Origin: Spirogloea muscicola
Lineage: Eukaryota; Streptophyta; Zygnematophyceae; Spirogloeales; Spirogloeaceae
Direction: 5' to 3'
Length of the DNA stretch: 60,227 nt
NCBI GenBank assembly: GCA_009602725.1
Contig: WELB01000104.1
Location: 338,809 to 399,035 of the forward strand
In this document: positions 47,361-57,814 of the stretch, in pieces
Layout of the letters: each line of letters opens with the position of its first letter
Position numbering within the stretch: position 1 is the stretch's first letter
Notes under the pieces: generated by a model
What the model was told of the DNA's origin: nothing
The model's input: the letters and a program-made list of their open reading frames with translations, nothing else
Database searches by the model: none
Program-made: the position numbers and the translations under genes

Positions 47361-50300
47361 ATGGCGGTCGCGTGGCCGCCGCGCGCGGCCGCTGCGGTGG
47401 CCCTCTGCCTCGCCGGCATGATGCTGCTGGAAGCAGCGGGCCCGGCGGCCGCCGCCGCCGCCATGGCTGCCGCCGTCGTCTCCGGTGCGCTGCCGGGTTG
47501 CCGAGCCCACCATCAGTCGGCACCATGCGGGTGCTGCCGGCGAGCAGCGAGGGACGTCCTAGAGGACCTCCGCTCCTCGTCTCTGCGACTGGCTCCATCG
47601 CCGGCGCCGCCGTTAGAACGAGTGCCACAGCCGGAGACCAATGCACGTTTCCTATTGCCAGTGGGGGCTTCGTCGCCCCGAGTCGGCCGGTGGGCTTCGC
47701 TGGAGTTCCTCAGGCCGGGCCATGACGCCGCCGTCGCCCCTCCGCAGATAACTCGCATGCCGCAACGCCCAGAGTGTGGTGGAGCTCGGGGGACCCATCA
47801 GCCGATGAAATCCCCACAGGCCTGCTCGGCTTCCATGGGCAGCCTTCGCCGCAGCCCGACGCTGAGGAGCACACGTCGCGCCAGGCGGCGGCGGCGGCAG
47901 CGCAGCGATGGCGGGCAGGAGCGTGGCCGCTGCGGCAGGTCCAGCGCCTTCTTGACGGCGGACTCGACCGCCTCTGCGGACGAGCCACGTCCCTTGCAGC
48001 GACCAAAGCCACAGGTCGGGAACCCCATCACCCCTTATGCTCTCAGGTCCTCACCCTGCTATTTCAGGATCCTTGACCCTCTGTCTCTGCTGCGCTAAAG
48101 CTAAAGCCAGAGGCCCAGAAGCTAGACTTCGGACTCTTTACATCCTATTTCTGGTTGTCAAACCTGAGGCACCTCGGATTGCATGCTTAGATCAACTTCA
48201 GAGCAGCTCAGAAGTCCAATCTGGCCTCTGTGGGCTGCCTGATATGGTTAATCTGCTGTCAAAGCGGAGATGAGGCCATTGTTAGCTGACGTTCCTAATT
48301 TCAGCTAACACTTGCTGCTTGTGTCAGCTGCTCAGAGCCCCGGCCACAGAGCTGCAGCTTGAATCAGGTGCGCATTGACGTCTTCACACTCGAGGACATT
48401 CTCAGAAGGGGCGGCCTCCCCATAGCCACGACGGCTGTGCTCGTCCTCCACCGCAACCTCACCCTGCCGTCGACGCTGCGCCTCAATGGGGCCTTCTCCT
48501 GCACCGTGTTCCGGTGCGCCGCTGCCCCTGGTGGCTGCTCCATCCACAGCACCAGCACGCTGGCGCCAGCTGTGCTCGTCCGGGGTGCCCATCATGTGCT
48601 ATTCGTCGGCATCCACATCCACGGGCCCCCGCCTGTCGACCAAGTGGGCGCGTGCCCCTTCAAGCTCTACAAGTACATGGATGAGGCAGCCTGCCCCGCC
48701 CTCGCGGTGGCATCCTCCCTCCACATCCACGTGGTCTTGGCCATAATCTCCGGGGCCGTGCACGTCTTCGACTCCAGGCACTGCCTCTTGGATTCGCTCC
48801 ACATTGTCTCCGAGGACTACGGTGTCGTCGTAGGCGGGAAAGGGGTCACAGAAAGGCCCGACTTCCAGCTCATGCACAACACGATTTCCAACAACGTCAT
48901 TCAGGGAAAGAAGACAGGTGTGCACCTCGCATATGGAGCTGTTGGGGTGTCGGTTCTGAACAATGACATCCGTGACTTCTTCAAGTTCGGCATCTATCTT
49001 GGAAGGGGCATCCACAACACAGGCGACTGTGAGATTATTGGAATGCCCTGCACTACTGCCGCCCATTGAGAGACACTCCCACTTGTAGCACCTGCTTCTC
49101 CTCTTGCCTGAGTAGCTCTATTGGCGGATGACATTGTTGGTGAATAAGATAACATAGGATGTCTGCTGTTTCCTGACAAGCCCTGCAGTTGTCACATCTG
49201 TGCAGCAATGCACAACCTCGTGAAGCACAACTATCTCTTCACAGCCCCCCATGCAATCGTTGATTCTGATGGGGGGGGCTTGTACGCCGCCACTCACTGG
49301 TTGAATCCAGGTATATTCCAACAGTGTTGCAATGCAGGAAAAGCTGCTGATTGGATATTTTTAAGTCATCAGACTCAGTGAGCTTGGTCCCCTGCATGTT
49401 GTGGACTGGAGGATATATGATGGACATAGGCTGCCACGTGTACTAACAACGACCCAGTGAATCCTAGAGGGCAAGCATCAGCGAAAATATTGCAAGTACT
49501 CGTATGAAAGAGGCCCATTTTGCCTCTTCACAGGCAACAAGATGGAGTGCAACTATGTGATTGGGCCCATGGCTCACTGCATCTACCTAGACATTGCAGC
49601 CTCAGGCGTGGCACTTGATGGCACCGTCTGCGTGGGCCAGAGAAATAGCATGAAGATGAATACGGGCCATGCGAATCATATAACCGGCCACTTGACAATA
49701 GTGCCCCGCTACCAGCCTGGATTCATCATGCCACAGCTTCTCTGGAATTGCATTCGTGACCCAGGCTCGTATTGGAACAAAATCCGAGAGCAATATTGGG
49801 ACAGCCCTTCTTTTCAGGCAGTAAGCGTCATGTATCATACAAGTCCAATCTTTGTCTCAGGCGTTCAGTGACCTTCCTGATGAAGTTTTGTTAAAGTCTT
49901 CATTGCTCCACTGTTGTCAGGAGTATCCGTGGTTGACAGACTTCTGCGACATCACTGAGATAGGTGGGTTCAGCTGCAATCAGGAGACAGGGCTCAACGC
50001 TTCGAGCACTGGCAATTGCAGCGGCATGCCTACGCTGAATGTGTGGCAGGTTCAATCGCACTCAACTGGATGCCTTGCTTCTATGCTCTTTGACACCACA
50101 TAAAGCCCAAAGCACCACAGATGCACTTGTAGTTGGCTGTTTGAGCACAACATTTCGGAGATATATGCCGCCTGAGTGTGCTTGCAAGATGGATTGCAGT
50201 CCGTGGTGGTGGCTTCGCGAACGACACGGGTGCCAGCCATTCTGCACACAGACCAGCTGCCGGCGCTGCCCTGGATCAACAACGTAAGCTTCATTGAGTA

Positions 50301-50637
50301 TCGTGCAAAGACCCCAGAAGAAGCCTCTGCCAAGTACGGGCTTGACTTCATAGACATGGCCAATGGTGACTGGGGCTTGAGGCCGTCCTCGAGGATCTTG
50401 CAAGACAGCCCAGGGTTCCGGTCGTGCCCGAGGCAAGACGTAGGTCCCAGGCTCAGCAATGCAACCGCAGCCACAACGGCTTTCTTTGGCATCCTTTGCT
50501 GCAGCAATGAAGGCATGCAAAGGTGCAGTCAAAGTCACGTGATTGGCGAGGTGCTCATGGAGGGCAGCCCAAACTGCAGGGCAGCTCAAACAAGACAAGC
50601 CTTTAGTGCAGCCTTCAGTGTCTTCAGAACAATGTGA
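47361..50637 (+). CDS. Secreted right-handed parallel beta-helix protein
   Basis: Exons that keep phase: 47361-47484, 47748-48014, 48336-49028, 49206-49310, 49534-49820, 49861-50040, 50200-50637, giving 697 residues. The start ATG follows an A-rich leader and opens a hydrophobic Ala/Leu signal (VALCLAGMMLLEAAGPAAAA), so secretion is likely. From about residue 130 the sequence shows beta-helix rungs: TLRLNGAFSCTVFRC, VLVRGAHHVLFVGIHIHG, HTISNNVIQGKKTGVHLAYG, SVLNNDIRDFFKFGIYLGRG and MHNLVKHNYLF. Near the end, GLDFIDMANGDWGLRPSSRI resembles the closing segment common in pectate-lyase-like and NosD-like folds. No catalytic residues can be assigned. A role on cell-wall or extracellular polysaccharide is inference from the fold. 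It is Cys-rich (over 20 Cys). The C-terminal 70 residues after GPR look unrelated, and a further splice there is possible. Confidence 0.7.
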
Positions 50638-51285
50638 TATCAAGCATCCACATTGAAGACGAGATAGGAGAGAATTCGCGTTTAAAGTGGTAGATGTCTA
50701 TCCAAAATATGGGTTTGATCTGTTGGGCAAATGGCCTGACAGAAGCACTGACCAGCTTATATCATTGTCTCTCTTGCCTTGTTCCCTCTTGAGCTGGCAA
50801 ATAGATACGTGACATGCATGGAGACTCACCACAATTTTCCATGCTTTCAAAATTTGTGGATTCTCCCCCAACATGTTCAGTTGTTGATATAATGGGTATC
50901 ACTTGATGTATGTAACGAAAGTGTAGATGAGATGTTGCGACTCACGTAGTTGGACAATACATGATCCTACTGCAAACTTTCGGCGAGATGTGTGAGGCTT
51001 TTCTTGCCAGCTGCCAAAACTCAGGTCTAGTCCTGCAACATCAGAGGACTTGCTTTTACATAAAGTGTAGCCAAGTATGATGCTACAAGAGAGTTAGACA
51101 CTCCATCTCACCAGTGGAGTAGAGATGTAAGGTGTCATTGCAATAACCAGCATAAATATTGCGAGTATGTTGAGTGCCGCTACTGCATGACAGCAGCTCA
51201 ACTGGCAGGAAATCATGTAGAATGTGTAAAATATGCTGTCGGGTAGGCTGCTAGTCCATTATGAGGTTGTGGTATGACGCCTTGT
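50638..51285. other. Beta-helix gene 3' flank, no gene seen
   Basis: This is A/T-richer sequence without conserved coding frames or repeats I can recognise. Confidence 0.5.
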
Positions 51286-51289
51286 CCTT

Positions 51290-51375
51290 GAGTCTTGTAC
51301 ATTCCTTTGGGCTGGCCTCTCGCAGCCGTTGCCATACATTGCAACAGCTGTTTCTTTTCTTCTCTTACAGGATGC
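51290..51375 (+). mobile_element. LINE 3' tail, type D
   Basis: GAGTCTTGTACATTCCTTTGG, then GCTGGCCTCTCGCAGCCGTT and GCAACAGCTGTTTCTTTTC. The hairpin stem GGCTG/CAGCC is intact. No coding remnant is attached. Confidence 0.6.
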
Positions 51376-51589
51376 AGCTGAGCATGTACTGGTTGAGATC
51401 ACTTGCTTGACCAACATCACTTCCTGTGTGTTTTAAATCACACACCGCTTGGATACAGTGGTCTAGCACGCTGATCAAGGTAATAGCCAATTAAAACTGC
51501 TCCTATGCCACGCCTCCATACCATCAAATGGACATGTCTCACAGCGGCAGCCGAACAGACGGTTCCTGACTGCCAATTCTGCTCTAGCG

Positions 51590-51635
51590 GCTACCCATTC
51601 ACTTCATAAGCACCGCGCGCCTTCTCTCTCTATAG
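51590..51635 (+). mobile_element. LINE 3' tail remnant, type F
   Basis: CATTCACTTCATAAGCACCG followed by CGCGCCTTCTCTCTC matches the end of tail F at 33118. The 54-base type E insertion landed in its terminal CT run. Confidence 0.5.
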
Positions 51636-51689
51636 AGTGCTTGCCTTTGTACCTGGCCATTTGGCCTACATTTCTTTCTAATACACGAT
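51636..51689 (+). mobile_element. 54-base LINE tail insertion, type E, with TSD
   Basis: AGTGCTTGCCTTTGTACCTG through AATACACGAT. CTCTCTATAG flanks it at 51626-51635 and 51690-51699 (one more T also matches). The hairpin GGCCA-TT-TGGCC is included. It is the shortest insertion in the window with a clear target duplication. Confidence 0.85.
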
Positions 51690-51699
51690 CTCTCTATAG

Positions 51700-51800
51700 C
51701 GACTTCAAGGAGAGAAACTGCTTATTTTTCCGTTTGCCGATGTAAGGCAATGGCTGTGAGACGGCCAGCCCAGAGGAATATACAGGGTCCAAGAACAACG
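51700..51800 (-). mobile_element. LINE 3' tail, type D
   Basis: On the minus strand: TTGGACCCTGTATATTCCTC, TGGGCTGGCCGTCTCACAGC and CATTGCCTTACATCGGC, then an A-rich and CTCTCC end. Confidence 0.6.
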
Positions 51801-52331
51801 CTTCATACCACAATTGACAAAGGACTAGCAGTCTACCGGACAGCATGTTGAGGATCCTCCATGACTCTTTGCCAGTTGAGCTCCTGTCATGTAGTAGCGA
51901 ATTTCAACATACTCACAATATCTATTTTGGTGATCAACGACACCAGAAATCTACATTTTCCTGTGAGAGGCCAAGGCTGCTCTCGCTACTCCATGAAGCC
52001 TGCCTCGGCAGCTTAGCGCGCCGCCGTCGCCACCGCCGCCGGCGGCACAAGTGCCGTGGCGTGCCACCCCAGAGTGGTGCCGAGAGCGGTGCTGGGCGCT
52101 CGCCATGGCTCCGGATTGACGCGCTGACGAGCCCTCGCACGCCCTTGCGAGCAGACCGCAGCCACCAGCAAGCGCGCGCATTTCAGCACTCCACGAACGG
52201 CAAATTCGTGGAGCGTGTTACTCCTGCTTCCCGATCAGGACATTTTCCTACTCCTCTAAGCGCTTCAGAAGACAAAGTCGCTCAGCTGCATGCGGCAGCA
52301 TTGGTCGCCACTGTGACGTGCCACTGCGGAG
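51801..52331. other. SPX-MFS upstream region, no gene seen
   Basis: A 196-codon open frame covers 51845-52435, but it is Arg/Ser-rich and without family resemblance. It overlaps the SPX-MFS first exon in another frame, so I treat it as chance. The promoter and 5' UTR of the transporter should be here. Confidence 0.45.
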
Positions 52332-55300
52332 ATGGTGCAGTACGGGCAGTACCTCTTAGCGCATCAGGTTCCAGGCTGGGAGCCGTGAGTACCACTGACT
52401 CTCCCACCCTAGTCAGCAGTGCAAGGATCATATGAAGGTCTTGTCCAGTATAGTGAGCCTGGTTGTGATACGTTCTTGAGTTCTGAATGAGAGCCCGATC
52501 TGTCCTCATGCCGTCCATTTGGAGCTGCCTGTATTCTGCTAACAGGATGTTTTGGTAATAGGTACTACATACAATATAAGCAACTGAAGAAAAGGATCAA
52601 GGAGTATGCGGCCACGCAAGGGGCAAACAATGAGGAGGACGCTTTGGAGTGCGTCCGCAGATTTTCTGAGATTGTGGATTCGCAGGTCAGGAGGGCTTTT
52701 CCTTGCAAAATTGCTCAGTGATCCCGTTGCTATGCTGTGCACAAGTCGTGATAGCTGAGGTGACATAGCCGCTTGGCTAAATGTGCCACAGGTTTGGCTA
52801 AGTTCTTAAGCTTGTGTGAAATCTGTGCTGCCAGGTGGAGAGAACAGTATTGTTCCTCATTGAGCAGCAGGGCTTACTTGCTGGCAGATTACAACGACTT
52901 CGTGAACAAAGAGAGATGATGGAGCCTCATGAGCAGCTTGTAGTAGTGCCACAACTTTTAGAAGCTTATAGGTAGGGGTCCCTTGACCACTACAATGACT
53001 GGCCACAGAGCAGCAATTGCAGGCATCTGGGCTTACCAGTTAGGTGCAGCAATCTTCTTGAGGGCTACCTTGTATGTCCAACAGAGCAAGCCTCCCAGGA
53101 GCCAATAACACATAGACTTAGCTTCTCCTCTCTTTCCTCAGTAGACTTATGCTTGTCGTAGGTCGAAGATTTGCAACACTGATAAATGTATGACCTACCA
53201 CAGACAGATAGCTCCCTGGATACTGGATTGATGCATTGTTGGAAATCTGTACTGTACTCATGGCAGGGAAGTGGGATCTGACATGCTGAAGTTGCTGCAA
53301 TTCACAGAAGTCAATGCCACAGCCCTACGGAAAATACTGAAGAAATTTGACAAGCAAGTGGGTTACCAACTCCAGGAGCAGTATTACATCACGCGCACAA
53401 ATCACCCCTACTCTCAACTTCAGCAGGTCCTTCGTCAAGTGGTATGCATCTCCACTTTGACCCTTGCTGTTGTCTTTGGAACCTGAAAATGATGCTTGGC
53501 ATACATGCAATAACACCTCACCAGCCTTTTGATTCTTCCCTTAAAGGAAGCACTCACTGACTCCCATTGATGGAGCTGTTCTTGTGACCATTCAGGGTCA
53601 GCCGTTGTCTGCCAATAGTGTGGCGTTGTTGACGGTGTGGCTTTGACGTCTCTGTGTTGTGAGCAATCCTGCACATTAGCTCTGAATCCATGTCCACTCA
53701 TCAGGGACTTGGCGCAATGGTGGGTACCATCTCCAGAAATATGGCAGAACTTCTGCAACAGCAAAGAGCATCCAAGCTCCACAGGCAGACATCCTTTTCT
53801 TTGTATCGACAACCTTCTCTTCCTTCACAGCTTGAAAATGAGCCTGTTATCATGGTGAGCGCCACATGTAGCTCTCACATTGCAGTCCTTCCCTTGCTGT
53901 TGTGTTGGTGAGTTGCTATAGAACACATTGTCTACTTTGAGCAACTGCAGTGGATCAATGCAGGCAATTGAGGCAGCAAGGAATCGACTGACAAGAGCAG
54001 TCAGTTACAACACATTTGTGGCCAATGCCCTCCTCCTCCCGCCCCCCTCACCAACTGCAGTTGCAGAAGAGGCAGCACAGGAGGTTGAGTACCACTGGCC
54101 CTCAGTGCAACTTAATCTGGCCAACACCTTCCTCTACATGGTGTGTATTGTCTACATGACTTCTCTGTCCTAGCTGAATCTCATAGAAAACAGCTGCAGT
54201 GCTGGCAATCTCCAATACAAGAATACTTAGTATGTTGTGTTCCCATGAGCAGACTCAGCACAATTGGGTAGGTGCAATCGTTCTGTGATGGTGCCTAGCA
54301 ATTCAGCTCTGATTTGAAGCAACCTGCTCGGAAACATGAGGTCACAAGGTGTAATGATAGACGAAGCAGATCCAACTGATCAAGCTTGTCTTTGCCAGGT
54401 CAACTACTACATTGTGGTGCCCTCTTCAGATGATTATGCATTGCTCCTTGGAGTGCCTGCTACTCTCTGTGGTGTCATCATTGGATCCATGCCCTTGGCA
54501 GCAATTGCCTCAGCTTTTGCTTACAGTTCTTGGTCAAACCGTACTTACACGGAGCCTCTGGTAGTGAGCACGGCCATCACGATAGTCGGCAATCTTCTGT
54601 ATGCCATGGCTCTGAATGCGAATTCCATCTGGTTCCTCTTTCTGGGGAGATTCCTCTGTGGGTATGCCTTCTGTCCTCCAGTATGTTGCAGAACATTGCT
54701 GGTCTCAAAGTACATGGACTTGTTGCACTGCTCATGGCAATTAACTTGCATGTTCGTAACCAGAGGCAGCCAGGGACGAGCATAGTCAGCAGAGCAACTG
54801 AGTGCAATATTTAGGGCTCAGAGTTTCTGAGGCGGAGATAAGTACTGCCGAGACGCTAGCATTGACTGCTAAAGATGGTGACTACAACTCGATGTCGGTG
54901 CTTTGCTAGGTCTGAAGTTGAAGGTGGATGTGCAGGTTAGGAGGGGCAAGGGCTGTCAATCGCAGATACATTGCTGACCATGTTCCTCTAAGTCAGCGAA
55001 CAAAGGCATCTGCCGACTTTGTCAGCGCAAGTGCACTCGGTCTGGCTGTGGGCCCTGCAGCTGCCGGCCTACTGAATATGCTCGATGCCAAGGTGAGGTA
55101 GAGGCAGCTCTGACGCCTCCAAAGCTCTGAGATGCCTTGATGCCTTCTTTCCACTGTCTACCAACGGATAATGGGGTGTTTGTCCACAGGTTTTTGGCTG
55201 GTATGTCAACTTTGCAACTGGCCCTGGCTGGGTCATGGCCATTGCATGGGTCTTTTATCTTGCAGCAGTCCTACTTTACTTCAAAGAGCCCCCCAAGAAG

Positions 55301-56750
55301 AATGTGTCCGTTCTACCTCACTCAGCAAAAGCGGACGCAAATGGAAGTGCAAGGAAAGAGGATGGCGGTGGTGCAATCAGCACTCAGCAATTCTCATCAA
55401 TAAGGCAGCGCCTTTTGCCTTCTTCAAAGGAGGGACTTCAGGTGAAGCAGCACACTTGCGTGCAAGCTGTTGCACTGGCCGGCAAGACCATGCTTGCAAG
55501 TATGTGTTGCATACTGGTCTGGCTAGGTGATGGCCTGTAAGGACTCAGAGCTCGTATCATCAACATCTTTCAGAGTGTAGAAGAAGGAGTCTTTGATGAG
55601 GATGACATGGACGATGAGGATCCGAGTGACATGAAAGTGGTGCCAAGTCAAACAAGGGACTTGAGCTTTCGAGAGGCCATGGAGCAGTTAAATGGGCCCG
55701 TCGCAGTTCTGCTCTTTGTCTATGTCACCCTCAAGCTTGCTGCTGAGGTTCTGGTCAGCGAGTCCAGCGTTATCACTAAGTACTATTTCAAATGGAGCAC
55801 CACAAAGGTGAGGCAGAGTGTGATACTTGCCTGTACTTCAAACCCACATCAAGTCCTCGTCTTGCCTGCTGCATTGTTTAAAATATGTGTTTGTAGTCTC
55901 CCTCACTCCTGGCAGAAGTGATTGTGCTCTGCAGATAGGGCTCTTTTTGTTTCTTGAAGGCATGACTGTGCTGCCAGTGAGTGCGGTAGTGGGCCACTAC
56001 ATCAGCAATCTGTACGACGAGAGGTGGGGCTCTTAATGACATCGTTGTTATCATGTTGCTGGACAGCCTGCACTGAATCTCTGTTTTCAATGTTTGTTCT
56101 TTGTTGCTCACATCGTGCTTACAGTGATAGCTTGCAATTTGCGCCTGCCAGGCTTAGTAGTGAGCCGGAGCTCTACCACAGATCTGGTACTGTGCTTTTG
56201 CAGGACTGTGATCTTCTGGACAGAGCTGATTCTGGCTGCTGGCATCGTGGCCATTTTGGATTTTGGGCCGTATCTGGGGTACAACCTTGTCCAGTACTCA
56301 ATTGCCGCAACAATCATCTACGTCTCGTCCAATGTCCTCGAAGGCAAGCACAGGCCATTGTCTGTCATCAAGCAGCTTAAGTTGCACGACATGTATGGAT
56401 CCCTTGGGCACTGTGCTTGCTCTAGCCCAGGCAAGCCTGTGCTTGCCATGCTTTTGTCAAGGTGATCCTCTTCAAGATATGCTCATAGAATATGATGACA
56501 TGTACGCGCAGGTGTGAGCATGTCCTTGCTCTCTAAAGTCATGTCCCCAAAGCTGGCAAGGGGAACTTTCAATTGCGGCTTTCTGTCCACCGAGGCCGGT
56601 ACTATTGCTAGAGTGATTGCGGACGGCCTCATCTCTGTGTGTGGCTATGCGGGACTGTCTCAACTCCTCAACCTGACAATGTTGCCGACACTGGCCGTTG
56701 CTGTCATCGCCCTCATTTGGACAAAACGGGCCTACCTTTCACTATACTAG
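52332..56750 (+). CDS. SPX-MFS vacuolar phosphate transporter (PHT5/VPT-like)
   Basis: Expected to move inorganic phosphate across the vacuolar membrane, gated by inositol pyrophosphates bound to its SPX domain. Exons: 52332-52384, 52562-52685, 52835-52971, 53267-53441, 53705-53854, 53964-54140, 54399-54661, 54936-55092, 55190-55441, 55574-55807, 55935-56023, 56204-56343, 56512-56750, giving 729 residues with every phase consistent. SPX: start [62 protein letters not shown] and [13 protein letters not shown]; the Lys cluster that binds the ligand is present. [81 protein letters not shown] and [20 protein letters not shown]. Length and order match plant SPX-MFS proteins. The intron after 56343 begins GC. 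Confidence 0.93.
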
Positions 56751-57814
56751 AGGCGCTCTTGCAGGACTTCTGCCTGATCTGATTGAAGTATCAATAGCAT
56801 CCGCAGTAGTCAAAGGGAGATGGCAAGGGCCGAGTGTAGCATAGAATTATTGACTGCAGTCCATTAAGCAAGCTGATAGAATGAATTGCTGGAAAGGTGT
56901 GCATGTGGCCCCCTGGCTACACATACTATCTTGCAGCACAGCAGGCACATGGCTGTAAAAGGTGTGTCATCTGCAAGCAGGTGACTGCTATTTCCTATGT
57001 GAGCTAAGTGATTCGCCAGTTTGCCAGATGAGCTCTCCTCCGTAACTTGGATGCATTGATAGTCCCTGTAGCAATAGCATATGCTTCAGCAGCAGGTTGG
57101 AACCACTGCGGTCTTTCTCTATACTAGGCATGGGTCCCTGTTGCACCAGTTTTCCAGCGTTAGCGCGTCAATGGTCATGACACTGCTCACTGTCAACCAT
57201 ATGCAGCGGCCATGTTGTCACTATGACTACTTGAAGGCCACACATAAAGAATGGCGTCAGGAAGTAAAGTTCTTGGTGTTTGTCCAGCAGAAAGAAGGAA
57301 CCCTCTCCAGTCCGCAACATTGTTGCAACATTGCTTTCAGTAGCACAACCGAATGCTCCAACGTTGCTGGCCGCAAGCAAGTGCTGATGCTGGAGGCATT
57401 TGCCCGAGGGTTCAGCATCAAGCACAACTACTGGACCGTGGACTGTGTAAGGACTGTGCAAGCCAGCACTCCGCCAGCAGTGTAATTGCTCGTTGGCAGT
57501 CCCCGGTGGTGTCAACTGAGGATCGAGGGCCATGGAGGTTTCATCAGTCACACTTGCACTGGAGCAGGGAAAGTGGGCCGATCTGAACCCTCCCTCATTC
57601 AAGGCATACTGGCGAGCTGCGGCTCAGCTCTAAGCACAGAAAGGCCTTGCTTATCGAGTAACTACTAAAGATAACAACAAACACATGTATCAGGTGAGTA
57701 CAAAGAAAGAGGAGCGGAAGCTGGGGCGGAAGCTAAACAAGGTGCTTCATGATGGCAGCTGCTTGAAATTACGTCCTTGCCCCAGAGTGCAGGGAGGCTG
57801 GGCTGCTGGCGCAG
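56751..57814. other. Intergenic between convergent SPX-MFS and PP2C genes
   Basis: The two genes converge, so this holds both 3' UTRs. A TGTAA motif lies near 56954. A 134-codon plus-strand frame (57081-57485) has no recognisable features. No repeats were recognised. Confidence 0.5.

Noticed and set aside
22081-51689. SINE interpretation of the short tail repeats
   Set aside because: Start points differ from copy to copy, no convincing tRNA-like head was seen, and one copy (23190-23480) joins the same tail to LINE coding sequence.
51845-52435. 196-codon frame upstream of SPX-MFS
   Set aside because: It is Arg/Ser-rich with no family resemblance and overlaps the real first exon in another frame.
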